Positions 1 to 8,084 of a stretch of 64,000 nt of DNA are shown here, piece after piece. The position numbers and the translations under genes were made by a program. Within the stretch, counting starts at the first letter, position 1, and every line of letters starts with the position of its first letter. Where the stretch lies: the NCBI RefSeq assembly GCF_023347295.1, contig NZ_CP094469.1:1240001-1304000 (forward strand), written 5' to 3'. Origin of the DNA: Faecalibacterium sp. I3-3-33. Lineage in GTDB: Bacteria > Bacillota > Clostridia > Oscillospirales > Ruminococcaceae. The notes beneath the pieces are model-generated. The model did no database searches. It saw only the letters and a program-made list of their open reading frames with translations, and was not told where the DNA came from.

Positions 1-1
1 G

Positions 2-289
2 ATGATTGAAAAGCTTGAGAGAATGGATGTTAATATAGTTAATCGTATTAGAACGAAATTCCATACTGAGCCGTCAATAATAGTTAATTCGAATGAATAT
101 CGTTCTTGTAATTCCCCTAAACCACGAAAAAGGGCTAAACAGAAGATGGATGTAGTGCTTGAAAAACTTTCTGTAGCATGTGGTGAACCCAAAGAAGTGG
201 TGTTGAATGAGTTTTCGGATATTTTGGTTTCTAATGCTTATACAGTGGGACAGATTAAGGCTATTGTTGCGCCAATGTTGGCAGGATAA
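2..289 (+). CDS. Hypothetical protein, possibly the 3' part of a gene entering from the left edge
   Basis: The frame is open from the first bases of the window to a stop at 287-289. The ATG at position 2 cannot be checked for a ribosome binding site, so the true start may lie outside. The visible 95 residues are mixed-charge, with a basic patch (PKPRKRAKQK) near residue 40 and a helical C-terminus; no signal peptide or membrane segment is seen. I do not recognise the family. It sits in AT-rich DNA together with the accessory genes that follow. Confidence 0.45.
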   Translation: MIEKLERMDVNIVNRIRTKFHTEPSIIVNSNEYRSCNSPKPRKRAKQKMDVVLEKLSVACGEPKEVVLNEFSDILVSNAYTVGQIKAIVAPMLAG

Positions 290-316
290 ATACTAATATT
301 CGCTATACAGCAAGAA

Positions 317-345
317 TTGCCATCTAATTCCCACAGTGTTATACT
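317..345 (+). promoter_or_regulatory. Sigma-A type promoter for the coiled-coil gene
   Basis: TTGCCA at 317-322 and TATACT at 340-345 are separated by 17 bases, 40 bp upstream of the ATG at 385. The spacing is optimal and both hexamers are close to consensus. Confidence 0.6.
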
Positions 346-384
346 ATCATCAAATCTTACATATTCTTTCGGAGGTATCATCCT

Positions 385-732
385 ATGCCTAGAACCAAAG
401 GCAGTAAGAACCGTACTACCGCGTCTCCTGACTTCGATGCCCAGATCAAGAAGTTGCAGAAGGATAAGGCGATGCTTGAAGAGGGCCTTTCCAAGACTGT
501 TGCCCAGATTGAAGAACTGAAGACTGACATAAAGTCGCTGCGTGAGAGCCTGAAACCGCAGAGAGCGGAGATCAAACAGACCGAAAAAGAAATCGCAAAG
601 CTGGAGGCCAAGAAGGCTGCCGCTGAGGCGAAGGCTGCCGAGGCTACGAAGAAGGCAGAAGCCGAGAATGTGCTGAAGAAGCTGCTGGCAAGCGGTGTGA
701 CTGCTGACGAGATCCTCGAAAAGCTGAAATAA
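385..732 (+). CDS. Small coiled-coil protein of unknown function
   Basis: This encodes 115 residues. A strong GGAGG lies just upstream of the ATG. The N-terminus is basic (MPRTKGSKNRTT), followed by a long Lys/Glu/Ala-rich heptad region (about residues 18-92) typical of a coiled coil. A short C-terminal helix ends in a motif resembling 'LLASGVTADEILEKL', which may be a small helical oligomerisation or substrate-recognition tail. The basic head plus coiled coil would suit a DNA-associated or scaffold protein, but that is inference. It has its own promoter and no partner gene in the same transcript. I do not recognise a named family. Confidence 0.7.
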   Translation: MPRTKGSKNRTTASPDFDAQIKKLQKDKAMLEEGLSKTVAQIEELKTDIKSLRESLKPQRAEIKQTEKEIAKLEAKKAAAEAKAAEATKKAEAENVLKKLLASGVTADEILEKLK

Positions 733-1239
733 TCTTTTTAAACCTCAAACCGTGTGGGTGTGGTTACAAAATCTCATCCATGCGGTTTTATAACAGAACG
801 ATTGTTTTATATAAAACAATAAGATACCTGTTTTTATTCCATAGTCCAAAATCACTTCCGGTGAAATTTCAGCAGATGAGGTAGCAGGGGAGAGCACAGG
901 CAAAGTAGGTACTGGGCAAATAAACAGCAATGAACAGCACGGATAAGAAGTAGTTAAATCCGTCTGCACATCAAAACAGCTTCAATCACTTCAAAAGTAA
1001 CCTTCAAAAATCAGCAATAACCCATCACGCAATTCCGTCCATCAATACACCCATCAATCCATCATCCGACCCCGCATCACACCCACCCTGAGGAGCACAT
1101 CTGGGCAGGGCGAACGCCCCGGCGGCAGCCCCGGGCCCCGGACGCTCCGAGGAATGCACGCGATATCACATGAAAAATGTATACGCATAAAACGCACAAC
1201 GATGCAAAAACATCCAAAAACACAAAATTGCGAAAAACC
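733..1239. other. Intergenic AT-rich stretch without a supported gene
   Basis: This 0.5 kb holds a perfect 20-bp palindrome (801-820), a short open stretch with no start codon (about 845-950), and one abrupt very GC-rich patch near 1108-1150 inside otherwise AT-rich DNA. Nothing in it has both a start codon and a ribosome binding site. It reads as decayed or recombined accessory DNA. Confidence 0.5.
801..820. repeat. Perfect 20-bp palindrome
   Basis: ATTGTTTTATATAAAACAAT is its own reverse complement. It lies about 70 bp after the coiled-coil gene. It could be an operator for a dimeric regulator or part of a weak terminator; no U-tract follows it. Confidence 0.5.
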
Positions 1240-1268
1240 TTGAAAATAACGCTGAAACGTGGTATAAT
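1240..1268 (+). promoter_or_regulatory. Sigma-A type promoter reading into the gap relic
   Basis: TTGAAA at 1240-1245 and TATAAT at 1263-1268 have a 17-base spacer. The predicted transcript would run through the repeat block and the GAPDH relic to the hairpin terminator at 1594-1637, about 360 nt, with no intact long reading frame. Confidence 0.55.
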
Positions 1269-1270
1269 TT

Positions 1271-1578
1271 TGGTACGAACAAGCCGGTTTTGGTACGACA
1301 ACGGTATGCTGTGGTACTGTAACTGTTGTTTCGAAATTATGAACGATCACAAAAAAATCGTGAAAATTTAGCGTAGCTACGACGACACCTATCAGGTTCA
1401 GGTCGTGTCTTGGTACGACAACGAGAACTCCTACACCTCTCAGATGGTCCGTACCATTAAGTACTTCGCTGAGAACTGCTAATTACAGCTCTACGCTCAA
1501 AAGTGCTTGAGGTGCTGTGCTGAATAATGGCTGGTACCGGCTTTGTCGGTACGAATATGCTGTGATTGGTACGACAAC
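1271..1578 (+). repeat. Scattered copies of the 12-mer TGGTACGACAAC
   Basis: Exact copies of TGGTACGACAAC occur at 1291-1302, 1411-1422 and 1567-1578, with degenerate copies at 1271-1280 (TGGTACGAAC) and about 1547. In the middle copy the 12-mer encodes the Trp-Tyr-Asp-Asn signature of GAPDH. The outer copies are in non-coding DNA, so they may be slipped or duplicated fragments of the same gene end. Confidence 0.6.
1372..1482 (+). pseudogene. 3' end relic of glyceraldehyde-3-phosphate dehydrogenase (gap)
   Basis: In frame from about 1372 the sequence reads through VVSWYDNENSYTSQMV and ends TIKYFAENC with a stop at 1480-1482. This is the conserved C-terminal segment of GAPDH (the strand carrying WYDNE and the last helix). 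An in-frame stop at 1369-1371 and unrelated AT-rich DNA precede it, so only about 36 C-terminal residues remain. Codon use is GC-richer than the surroundings, as expected for a fragment of a highly expressed core gene. It was probably left by insertion or recombination at the end of a gap gene, whose intact copy would have to be elsewhere. Confidence 0.8.
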
Positions 1579-1593
1579 AGGATATTGAGCTCG

Positions 1594-1637
1594 ACACCCT
1601 TCCTTTTGCGGATTTCCGTGAGAGGAAGGGTGTTTTT
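1594..1637 (+). terminator. Rho-independent terminator downstream of the gap relic
   Basis: The arms ACACCCTTCCT (from 1594) and AGGAAGGGTGT (to about 1633) form a hairpin followed by TTTTT. It fits the original terminator of the gap gene, still in place after loss of the gene body. Confidence 0.7.
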
Positions 1638-1835
1638 ATGTGATGGAAAGATTACGATACGGGGCGGTTGTAAGATCAGGTGCAGCCACCCTTTACCTAT
1701 CTTCACGGGATCTTTTATCGATTTGGACTAAGCGATTTGTCTGACGAAACGAAGGAAAAGCTGATACGTTCGATAAATTGCAAAAAATAGGTTGCTACGC
1801 ACAGAATGATAAGGTAATATCCGTTATGACTAATA
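1638..1835. other. Short decayed stretch before the cassette
   Basis: A 38-codon open stretch (1674-1790, ending at TAG) lacks any start codon and looks like a fragment of a lost gene. Otherwise I see nothing here until the promoter at 1836. Confidence 0.3.
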
Positions 1836-1864
1836 TTGACATTATTAAAAGACAGAAATATAAT
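1836..1864 (+). promoter_or_regulatory. Perfect consensus sigma-A promoter
   Basis: TTGACA (1836-1841), a 17-base spacer and TATAAT (1859-1864) lie 45 bp upstream of the zinc-ribbon gene. This is one of the two perfect-consensus promoters in the window, so the gene is expected to be constitutively expressed. Confidence 0.8.
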
Positions 1865-1909
1865 GACATTATAGGGTTGTGAAAAATTTAATCACGGAGG
1901 AATCATGCA

Positions 1910-3133
1910 ATGATGTCAGAATCGACGGTAAAAAGTTTTCACTGCAATAACTGCGGAGCGCCACTTGTTATACCTAAGGGATCGAAGGGAAAAGTTGTTT
2001 GCCCTTCCTGCCGGACGGAATGCGTAATTGAGGGTCTGGTAAAAAATGCGGAAATTCAGGCAAAAGAAAACATTAACAGTGGTATGCCTCTTGCCGCAGA
2101 TGTTGGGGCACTTCACGAACGAATCGTTAAAGCTTTAACAAACTCGCCTTGCATGCCGTTGGATTTGCTGGAACGCGTAGAGATTGTAAAAGAAGAGCAT
2201 TTGTGTGTGCCTGCATATTTGTTTTATTGCAATGCCATGGGAAATTACACTTATGATGCGGGTAATATTCGTGAGCATAAGACTGCAATTGATCTGGGCG
2301 ACAAGGTTCGTGTGGAAAAAGAACGCTATGTGGAATGGACACAAATGAGCGGTAGCGTGTCGTCTTCTGAGACGCTTGTTGCCAGTGGCAACAAGCAATT
2401 TACGGATGTTGTAAAAAAGCTGTATATGAATTGCTCGCCTGACAGCTTGGTTGATATTGAAGAGCTGGAATATCCGGCTGATGTTAACACGTTTGATTAC
2501 AATATGCCTCAGGCATCGGCATTTAATCAATTGGTTCGTCCTGAAATTGAGAATCGCTTAAAGCAAAAGGCGTATGATCAGTTGGCGGGCAAGCGTGTAA
2601 GAGACCTCACGATTGGCAGTTCAAGTGTACAGAAAGATGAGATCGTACGCATTTTTCTGGGCATTTATCATATTGTATACGTTTATGCAGACAAGGAGTA
2701 TTCTCTCTACATTTCTTCGACTGGAAAGCGTAGTTTTTACACCGAGGTGCCTCTTGACCCCAAGAGAGTTCAGTTCTTGAGCGAAAAGACTGCTGCGATT
2801 AAAGCGTTGAAGAAACCTAAAATGAATGCTTTGAAAATTGCGGCAATTGTGACGCTGATCTTGGCGGCACTTCAGTTTGTGGGAAATTCTAAGAGTTTCA
2901 TTGTCGGGATTTTGTGTGCTGCCGGAGCGGGTGCAATTATTTATCTGCATAACAAGAAGTCTGCGGAATATAAGGCTGCTTATGGCGCTCTAAAGCATGA
3001 GCTGGATGCTTTCAACGCGCAGGCAGATGAGGCTGTGAAACACTTTATGCAGAAGGATCGTGCACTAAAGGGAATTTATTCTCCGTATGAGCAGATGGAC
3101 GATTTGAGCGACAGTCAATATGCTACCGTTTAA
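1910..3133 (+). CDS. Zinc-ribbon protein with C-terminal membrane hairpin, unknown function
   Basis: This is a 407-residue protein; GGAGG at 1896-1900 is 9 nt from the ATG at 1910. A first ATG at 1905 is out of frame and stops at once. Two CxxC pairs near residues 12-15 and 31-34 (CNNC...CPSC) form a rubredoxin-like zinc ribbon. A long soluble middle of unknown fold follows, then two hydrophobic segments about residues 303-343 separated by a short turn, and a charged helical tail. Zinc ribbons of this type often accompany SPFH/YdjI-like proteins, and such a protein is encoded 3.8 kb downstream. It has its own promoter and is followed by a terminator (3220-3262), so it is probably a separate transcription unit of the same cassette. 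The specific role is unknown. Confidence 0.75.
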   Translation: MMSESTVKSFHCNNCGAPLVIPKGSKGKVVCPSCRTECVIEGLVKNAEIQAKENINSGMPLAADVGALHERIVKALTNSPCMPLDLLERVEIVKEEHLCVPAYLFYCNAMGNYTYDAGNIREHKTAIDLGDKVRVEKERYVEWTQMSGSVSSSETLVASGNKQFTDVVKKLYMNCSPDSLVDIEELEYPADVNTFDYNMPQASAFNQLVRPEIENRLKQKAYDQLAGKRVRDLTIGSSSVQKDEIVRIFLGIYHIVYVYADKEYSLYISSTGKRSFYTEVPLDPKRVQFLSEKTAAIKALKKPKMNALKIAAIVTLILAALQFVGNSKSFIVGILCAAGAGAIIYLHNKKSAEYKAAYGALKHELDAFNAQADEAVKHFMQKDRALKGIYSPYEQMDDLSDSQYATV

Positions 3134-3137
3134 AGCG

Positions 3138-3174
3138 CTTATCTTATAATAGCGAAATAGCATTATAAGATAAG
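3138..3174. repeat. AT-rich inverted repeat after the zinc-ribbon gene
   Basis: CTTATCTTATAAT (3138-3150) and ATTATAAGATAAG (3162-3174) are perfect 13-bp inverted arms around an 11-nt loop, starting 5 bp after the stop codon. There is no U-tract, so it is more likely an mRNA-stabilising hairpin or a protein-binding dyad than the main terminator. Confidence 0.5.
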
Positions 3175-3219
3175 GGACTTGAAGGCGGCTTTTCCGAACA
3201 GAAATAATTTGCTTGATTT

Positions 3220-3262
3220 GAAATGTGAATGTGGTTTCCATAAAACTGCATTCACATTTTTG
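3220..3262 (+). terminator. Probable rho-independent terminator between zinc-ribbon gene and HerA gene
   Basis: AAATGTGAATG (3221-3231) pairs with CATTCACATTT (3249-3259), followed by further T residues. It separates the zinc-ribbon gene from the HerA-like gene, which then needs its own start of transcription or readthrough. Confidence 0.6.
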
Positions 3263-3310
3263 GTATCCGATTTTTTCTGTGATTTTCAATGATTGATTTA
3301 ATGGAAAACT

Positions 3311-6004
3311 ATGGAAAAAACAGAATTGATTCGCTTCAAAAGAATTGCAAGTGGCGAAATTGTTGGGGCAAAAGTAATTGAAATTGTGTCTGTGCCAGAC
3401 TACTCTATTTTGGTGCCGCAATATTCAAATGAAATGGATGCCATTAGAGATTTCCAAAATGGCATGATGGGGATGTTAGCTGAAGTCTATCAAAGCTGCA
3501 AAAACTTTTCGCTCTCCTCTCAAAATTCATTTCCTGATGTTGCAATAGAGTTGCTATGGTGTACAGAACCTGTACAAAATCAGCCATATCAGGCCGCTAT
3601 CCGCATGTTTCTGATTTTACGCGGAATCGGGCAAGATGAGGCTACGGTAGCATCCTTGCTAGACAAGGTGGCAAATCTATGTACGGTAACGCTGCGGCTT
3701 CAGAAATACACATATAGTGATGTTGACGTCGAGGCGTTTTTGCCGCTTTTGAGAGAAGTGGATACGTCCTCCATAATAGCATTGGTCAAGGACGAAAAGC
3801 TGATCAATTTGCAGAATATGCTGATGCCTTCTTGTCTTGGGTTTGATAGAATTCCAGAAAGCACAGCAGGTTTAAGCAAGTTGGTTAATAGCCTGATGGG
3901 CTTTCCAAATGTTGCAGTATCGATCCAGCTGATCCCGACGGTGCTGGCTCCGGAAACACGTGCTTCCCTGGAACAGAATTTCCAAATGCTCGATACGTTG
4001 TCTCATGGAATAATGGAGCAGGGGATCGGTAACGTTAGTTTTGCAAGCGCAAGCAATCCATTGGAAACATACCGCTTTTATCACGATAATCAGGATCAGG
4101 CATTATTTGATTTTAACTTTGTAGTATATGGAAGTCGCTTGCAGGGAGATAGTGTTGCATCCGCATTATACGGGCAACTGAATTCTGGATGCAATTCAAA
4201 GGCACAGATAAAATTCATCCGCCTTCAAACAGAGGAGGTCAATCTGTGCGGGAATTTTTATCCGTTGCCATGGGCAATTCATGAAGTATTGCTGCAGGCT
4301 GAACGAAATCCAGAGATCTGGTCTATTCCCAATCGATATTATACTGCCTTGTATAATCTCCCATATTTGTTGACCGCAGAAGAAGCCAGTGAAATTTTTC
4401 GTTTACCGATCGGTGGTTCAACAATTCGCGCGGGATTACAGATCAACGAGTCAATAAAAAACAGTCAAACCTATTCAGATAATCTGATCAATGCAGGAGA
4501 CATTACGGTTGGTGTTCTGAAATCTTCTGGTGAAAATTATACAATTGGCATTCAGCTGGACGATATAGCAAAGCATATGCTGGTTGTAGGAACACCAGGC
4601 TCCGGCAAAACAACATTCTCGGTGGGATTACTGGATCAGTTGTGGAAAAAACACAAGATACCATTTCTGGTTATCGAACCGGCAAAGAACGAATACCGTG
4701 CCCTGATTCAAAGTATTCCAGAACTGCAGATATTCACTCCGGGAAAAAATTATATCTCGCCCTTTGTTTTTAACCCATTCGTTCCCCCTAAAAATGTTCG
4801 GCTTGAAACGTATAAATCCACTTTGAAAACTGCTTTTGCAGCAGCAGTTTCAATGGCAACTCCTTTGGACAAGATCTTCGAGGATGCGATTCATAATTGC
4901 TATTCGGATTTTCGATGGTTGGACAGTTATACTGTCAGCGACAAGGGAAAGATATTTAATATAGCGGATTTCATTAAATGTTTTCGGGAGACATTTGACA
5001 GCATTGGTTATACAGGAGACGCACGAAATATTGGCCGGGCCGGTGTGGTTCGGCTAAATAGTCTGGCCAGGCTGTTTGATAATTATTATTCCATTCCAAT
5101 CGAGGATCTCCTAACAAAGCCTACGGTTATCGAGCTGTCAGCAATCGAAAATAGTGACCAGAAATCGTTGATTATTTCTCTGGTCTTGCTTTCGATCCTC
5201 GCTTATGTGAACAGCAATTATATTGGAAAAGGCGGCCTGCGAAATGTGATCCTTTTGGAAGAAGCCCATGTGCTTTTAGACGCAGATACAAATTTTGCGG
5301 GAGTAGGAGAGGCCAACCCCAGTGCTATTGCGCAAGGTCTGATTAAGCGGATGCTCGCAGAGCTGCGTTCGTATGGTGTTGGAATGATAATTGCAGATCA
5401 ATCACCGAGAAAAGTTTCGACAGATGTGGTAGCTTTAACCGATATGAAGGTCGCCTTCCGAATCGTGGAGGCGATGGATCGTCAAATCCTATCGGATAGT
5501 ATGGGGCTGAACGAGACACAATCGGCTCGGATGGCACGTTTGAAGCCGGGTGAAGCATATCTGTTCTTTAACCGATTGGACGCAGCTGAAGAAATTCTGA
5601 CACCAAATTATCGTTTGGAGAACAATATTGACATTTCGCTTTCGGACAGCTCCATCGCATCGTTGAGCACATACTGGAGAAACAAGCCAGAGTTCTTGCG
5701 CCCGTATCCGTATTGCGAAATTGTTCCATGCTGCAGAACCTGTTGCGACTATAATCGCCGCTTATTGGCAAAGGAAATCGCGCGTCGAATTTTTGTGCGA
5801 AACCTGAAATCGGATACTGCGGATTTTTCGTCCTTGAAAGAAGTATTTGCCCATATTTCTGCCTTGATCGTAGCAGAACTTAATGACGAACCCTATAGCA
5901 GAGAGCTTCTTTCTTGCGTCAAAGTACATTTGTGGAGAAAAATTCGCTATGAAACAAAGATCAGGGTTTCAGATGCGCAAATTGAGGCATCATTGAAAAA
6001 GTAA
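3311..6004 (+). CDS. HerA/DUF87-type ATPase (FtsK-HerA superfamily)
   Basis: This is an 897-residue protein. Walker A is GTPGSGKTT at residues 427-435 and the Walker B segment ends in LLEEAH (E650, E651). Downstream, IIADQSPRKVSTDV and VAFRIVEAMDRQIL match the sensor and arginine-finger region of HerA/VirB4-like hexameric motors. About 420 residues of N-terminal domain precede the motor, and a cysteine cluster (CEIVPCCRTCC) lies near residue 805. The family pumps or translocates DNA as hexamers, and in bacteria HerA proteins pair with nuclease or NADase effectors (HerA-SIR2, HerA-DUF4297) in phage defence. The next gene starts 14 nt after the stop, so the two are probably co-translated. The ribosome binding site is weak (ATGGAAAAC before the ATG). 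The ATPase call is secure; the biological role is inference. Confidence 0.85.
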   Translation: MEKTELIRFKRIASGEIVGAKVIEIVSVPDYSILVPQYSNEMDAIRDFQNGMMGMLAEVYQSCKNFSLSSQNSFPDVAIELLWCTEPVQNQPYQAAIRMFLILRGIGQDEATVASLLDKVANLCTVTLRLQKYTYSDVDVEAFLPLLREVDTSSIIALVKDEKLINLQNMLMPSCLGFDRIPESTAGLSKLVNSLMGFPNVAVSIQLIPTVLAPETRASLEQNFQMLDTLSHGIMEQGIGNVSFASASNPLETYRFYHDNQDQALFDFNFVVYGSRLQGDSVASALYGQLNSGCNSKAQIKFIRLQTEEVNLCGNFYPLPWAIHEVLLQAERNPEIWSIPNRYYTALYNLPYLLTAEEASEIFRLPIGGSTIRAGLQINESIKNSQTYSDNLINAGDITVGVLKSSGENYTIGIQLDDIAKHMLVVGTPGSGKTTFSVGLLDQLWKKHKIPFLVIEPAKNEYRALIQSIPELQIFTPGKNYISPFVFNPFVPPKNVRLETYKSTLKTAFAAAVSMATPLDKIFEDAIHNCYSDFRWLDSYTVSDKGKIFNIADFIKCFRETFDSIGYTGDARNIGRAGVVRLNSLARLFDNYYSIPIEDLLTKPTVIELSAIENSDQKSLIISLVLLSILAYVNSNYIGKGGLRNVILLEEAHVLLDADTNFAGVGEANPSAIAQGLIKRMLAELRSYGVGMIIADQSPRKVSTDVVALTDMKVAFRIVEAMDRQILSDSMGLNETQSARMARLKPGEAYLFFNRLDAAEEILTPNYRLENNIDISLSDSSIASLSTYWRNKPEFLRPYPYCEIVPCCRTCCDYNRRLLAKEIARRIFVRNLKSDTADFSSLKEVFAHISALIVAELNDEPYSRELLSCVKVHLWRKIRYETKIRVSDAQIEASLKK

Positions 6005-6018
6005 GAAGGTGAAAACAA

Positions 6019-6771
6019 ATGGATGATGAATTCGATGAAACATGTGACATAAGTTCAGATGTTGAACAAGATACAACTGCGACCGAAGAAGATATGACTG
6101 ACACTGAAATTGTCGAGGATGATGAGGATATTCATTGGACGGACGATGGTGTCAATTATACAGTATGTCAGGATGCCTGCGATGAAAAAGACGTTGAATT
6201 TTTGGACGAAAACACATCGGAAGAAGTTTCAACGGAAATAACAGAAGAAACAGAAGAGTCAATCGAGGAAGATGTTGTTTGGGACGATGAACTCCGACAA
6301 CTTAGCGATGACGATTTTGGTGCTGTCAATGAAAAGGTGTTCGACTATGATGATCCAGACTATATAAAAGAAGGTACGCTGAAAGTGAATTATGGGCCTG
6401 ACACGACAGGCGAAAAAGAAGCTATCAATGTTCCGCAAGGAACGCGCTTCGATCAATATACACATTCAGATACCGGAGGCCGTTATTTTGCAGAGGAGGG
6501 AGCAGACTATGACTCGTTGAATTTGCCGGATGTAGAAGATAAGCGAACCCTGTCTACATACGAAGTGGTCGAAGATGGACTGGAAGTGGATCAGAGCGGT
6601 ATTGCATATCAGCCGTGGCAGGACAAGACAGGCGATAATGGCAGCTTTCAGTATAATTTCCCTAAAATGGATGAATACGGGAAGCGCTTATACGGTGAGG
6701 ATGGAAAGCCGCTCTATATGAGCACAGAGGAATTGCTTGAAAGCGGAAAAATAAGAAAAGTGGAAAAGTAA
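6019..6771 (+). CDS. Acidic protein with TNT-like (NAD glycohydrolase toxin fold) C-terminal domain
   Basis: A 250-residue protein read from AAGGTG ahead of the ATG. Residues 1-115 are extremely Asp/Glu-rich and probably disordered. Residues about 136-248 follow the order of conserved features of TNT (DUF4237) domains: GTRFDQY, then GGRYFAEEG, an LP turn (169-170), YEVVEDG (181-187), IAYQPW, SFQYNF with a Gln (Q211) at the position of the conserved catalytic-site Gln, and a closing LLESGKI. However, the Arg usually seen in the DRxG motif is Gln146 here, and the Arg before the LP turn is also missing, so activity is uncertain. TNT proteins hydrolyse NAD+. Placed directly behind a HerA ATPase it would be the natural effector. 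The TNT assignment is from remembered family patterns, not an alignment. Confidence 0.55.
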   Translation: MDDEFDETCDISSDVEQDTTATEEDMTDTEIVEDDEDIHWTDDGVNYTVCQDACDEKDVEFLDENTSEEVSTEITEETEESIEEDVVWDDELRQLSDDDFGAVNEKVFDYDDPDYIKEGTLKVNYGPDTTGEKEAINVPQGTRFDQYTHSDTGGRYFAEEGADYDSLNLPDVEDKRTLSTYEVVEDGLEVDQSGIAYQPWQDKTGDNGSFQYNFPKMDEYGKRLYGEDGKPLYMSTEELLESGKIRKVEK

Positions 6772-6929
6772 AAAGTTGTCGGCTTGTTTTTCTCGTGCAA
6801 AACGATCGGTTCCGGTTTCTTGCAAGGTTTTTCTGAAGGTGTCTGTTTTTGAGCTGGTCTTAATAATCATTGCATTTGTGAAAATGATGCAGAGCTGATT
6901 TCAGCAGATGAAAGTAAAGGAGTATTGAT

Positions 6930-8069
6930 ATGCCTATTTTTAAAAATCCGAATGAAGCAGCTTATCTTGGCGGAAAAAAACACTTTACCGATGTAATTAA
7001 AAATTCCGGGCATGCTAATGCGATTATTTGGCGTCAGCCGGAGGAAGATTTTAATACAAATTCAACCTTGGTCGTTATGCCTGGCGAACAAGCTATTTTC
7101 ATCAAAGGCGGCGTAATTGAGCAGATTTTTGAAAATGGTACTTATAAGCTTTCTACGGAAAACTATCCGTTTATCGGACGTCTCCGCAATATGCTTTCGG
7201 GCGGTGTTTCGGCTTTTAACTGTGTAGTATATTTTGTAAAAACATCCCACAGCATGGAGCTGCTTTGGGGAACCTCGTCACCGATTCAGGTGCGTGATAA
7301 AATGCTTGGCGTGGCTACAAAGCTGCGCGCAAGAGGTTCGTATAAGATTCAGATCTCGAACCCGGGTATATTTTTGACAAAGCTGGTTGGCAACGGATAT
7401 AATTATATTAACCAGCAGGAAGTGATCGACGATTTCTTCGCAAGTGAATTTCAGGGAAAGATTCGGTCAAACTTGACGCGCTATCTTAACGAAACAACGA
7501 CAGAGTTATATGGCATTGAGGAACATATCGAAGAAATTGCAGAACAAATCGAGCCTTCCATATCGACGACATTTGAAGAATATGGTCTGCGGCTGATCAA
7601 ATTTTCTATTGCGTCTTTAGACGTTCTGGATGATGCGTTGCGCAGACGTTATGATGAAATCGGCATGGACGGAATCGCAAAAATGCGAAACGCACAAGCG
7701 GACAAAGCTGTCCAGCAGATTCTTGGTGACGAATGGGCAAGGCAGCAAACAGCAGATGCTCTCAAAACATTGGCAGCAAATCCGGGAGCAGGCGGAGTGG
7801 CAGCTGCTGGTGCAGGCATGGGGGTAGGCATGGCGGCTGGAGGGGTTTTCGCCAGTATGGCACAGCAGATGTTTGCTCCCGTACAGCAGTCACCGGTACA
7901 GAGCGCAGCACCGCAGCCGCAGCCTTCGGGTCGCTTTGTGCAAAGCGAGATGCAAAGCAAAGAGGACCCCATCGAAACTTTGAAGAAGCTGAAAACAATG
8001 TTGGAAGCAGGGCTGATTCCTCAGGAAGTTTATGACACGAAAATGAAAGAAATTTTAAGCCGAATGTAA
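6930..8069 (+). CDS. SPFH/Band-7 domain protein (YdjI/virion-core-like) with SHOCT-like tail
   Basis: A 379-residue protein with an AAAGGAG site before the ATG. Residues about 30-270 form the SPFH domain of the YdjI subfamily: VVMPGEQAIFIKGG at the start, PIQVRDK in the middle, and the helical IEEHIEEIAEQIEPSISTTFEEYG region. A Gly/Ala-rich stretch (about 291-315) could insert in or lie on a membrane. The last 35 residues (DPIETLKKLKTMLEAGLI onwards) match the SHOCT oligomerisation motif. SPFH proteins assemble ring or cage scaffolds on membranes. Position after the HerA and TNT-like genes suggests it anchors or senses for that system. The 158-nt gap upstream may hold a separate promoter, though I cannot identify one. 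Confidence 0.8.
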   Translation: MPIFKNPNEAAYLGGKKHFTDVIKNSGHANAIIWRQPEEDFNTNSTLVVMPGEQAIFIKGGVIEQIFENGTYKLSTENYPFIGRLRNMLSGGVSAFNCVVYFVKTSHSMELLWGTSSPIQVRDKMLGVATKLRARGSYKIQISNPGIFLTKLVGNGYNYINQQEVIDDFFASEFQGKIRSNLTRYLNETTTELYGIEEHIEEIAEQIEPSISTTFEEYGLRLIKFSIASLDVLDDALRRRYDEIGMDGIAKMRNAQADKAVQQILGDEWARQQTADALKTLAANPGAGGVAAAGAGMGVGMAAGGVFASMAQQMFAPVQQSPVQSAAPQPQPSGRFVQSEMQSKEDPIETLKKLKTMLEAGLIPQEVYDTKMKEILSRM

Positions 8070-8084
8070 CATGGAGGAATGATT

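Noticed and set aside
1054..1371. Small frames on both strands around 1.05-1.37 kb
   Set aside because: No ribosome binding sites; they cover the promoter and repeat block before the gap relic.
6019..6771. Acidic protein considered as an antirestriction (DNA-mimic) protein
   Set aside because: The acidic half fits, but the ordered C-terminal half with GxxxDxY, LP, YEV and QY motifs fits a TNT-like domain better; the mimic idea is kept only as a possible role of the N-terminus.
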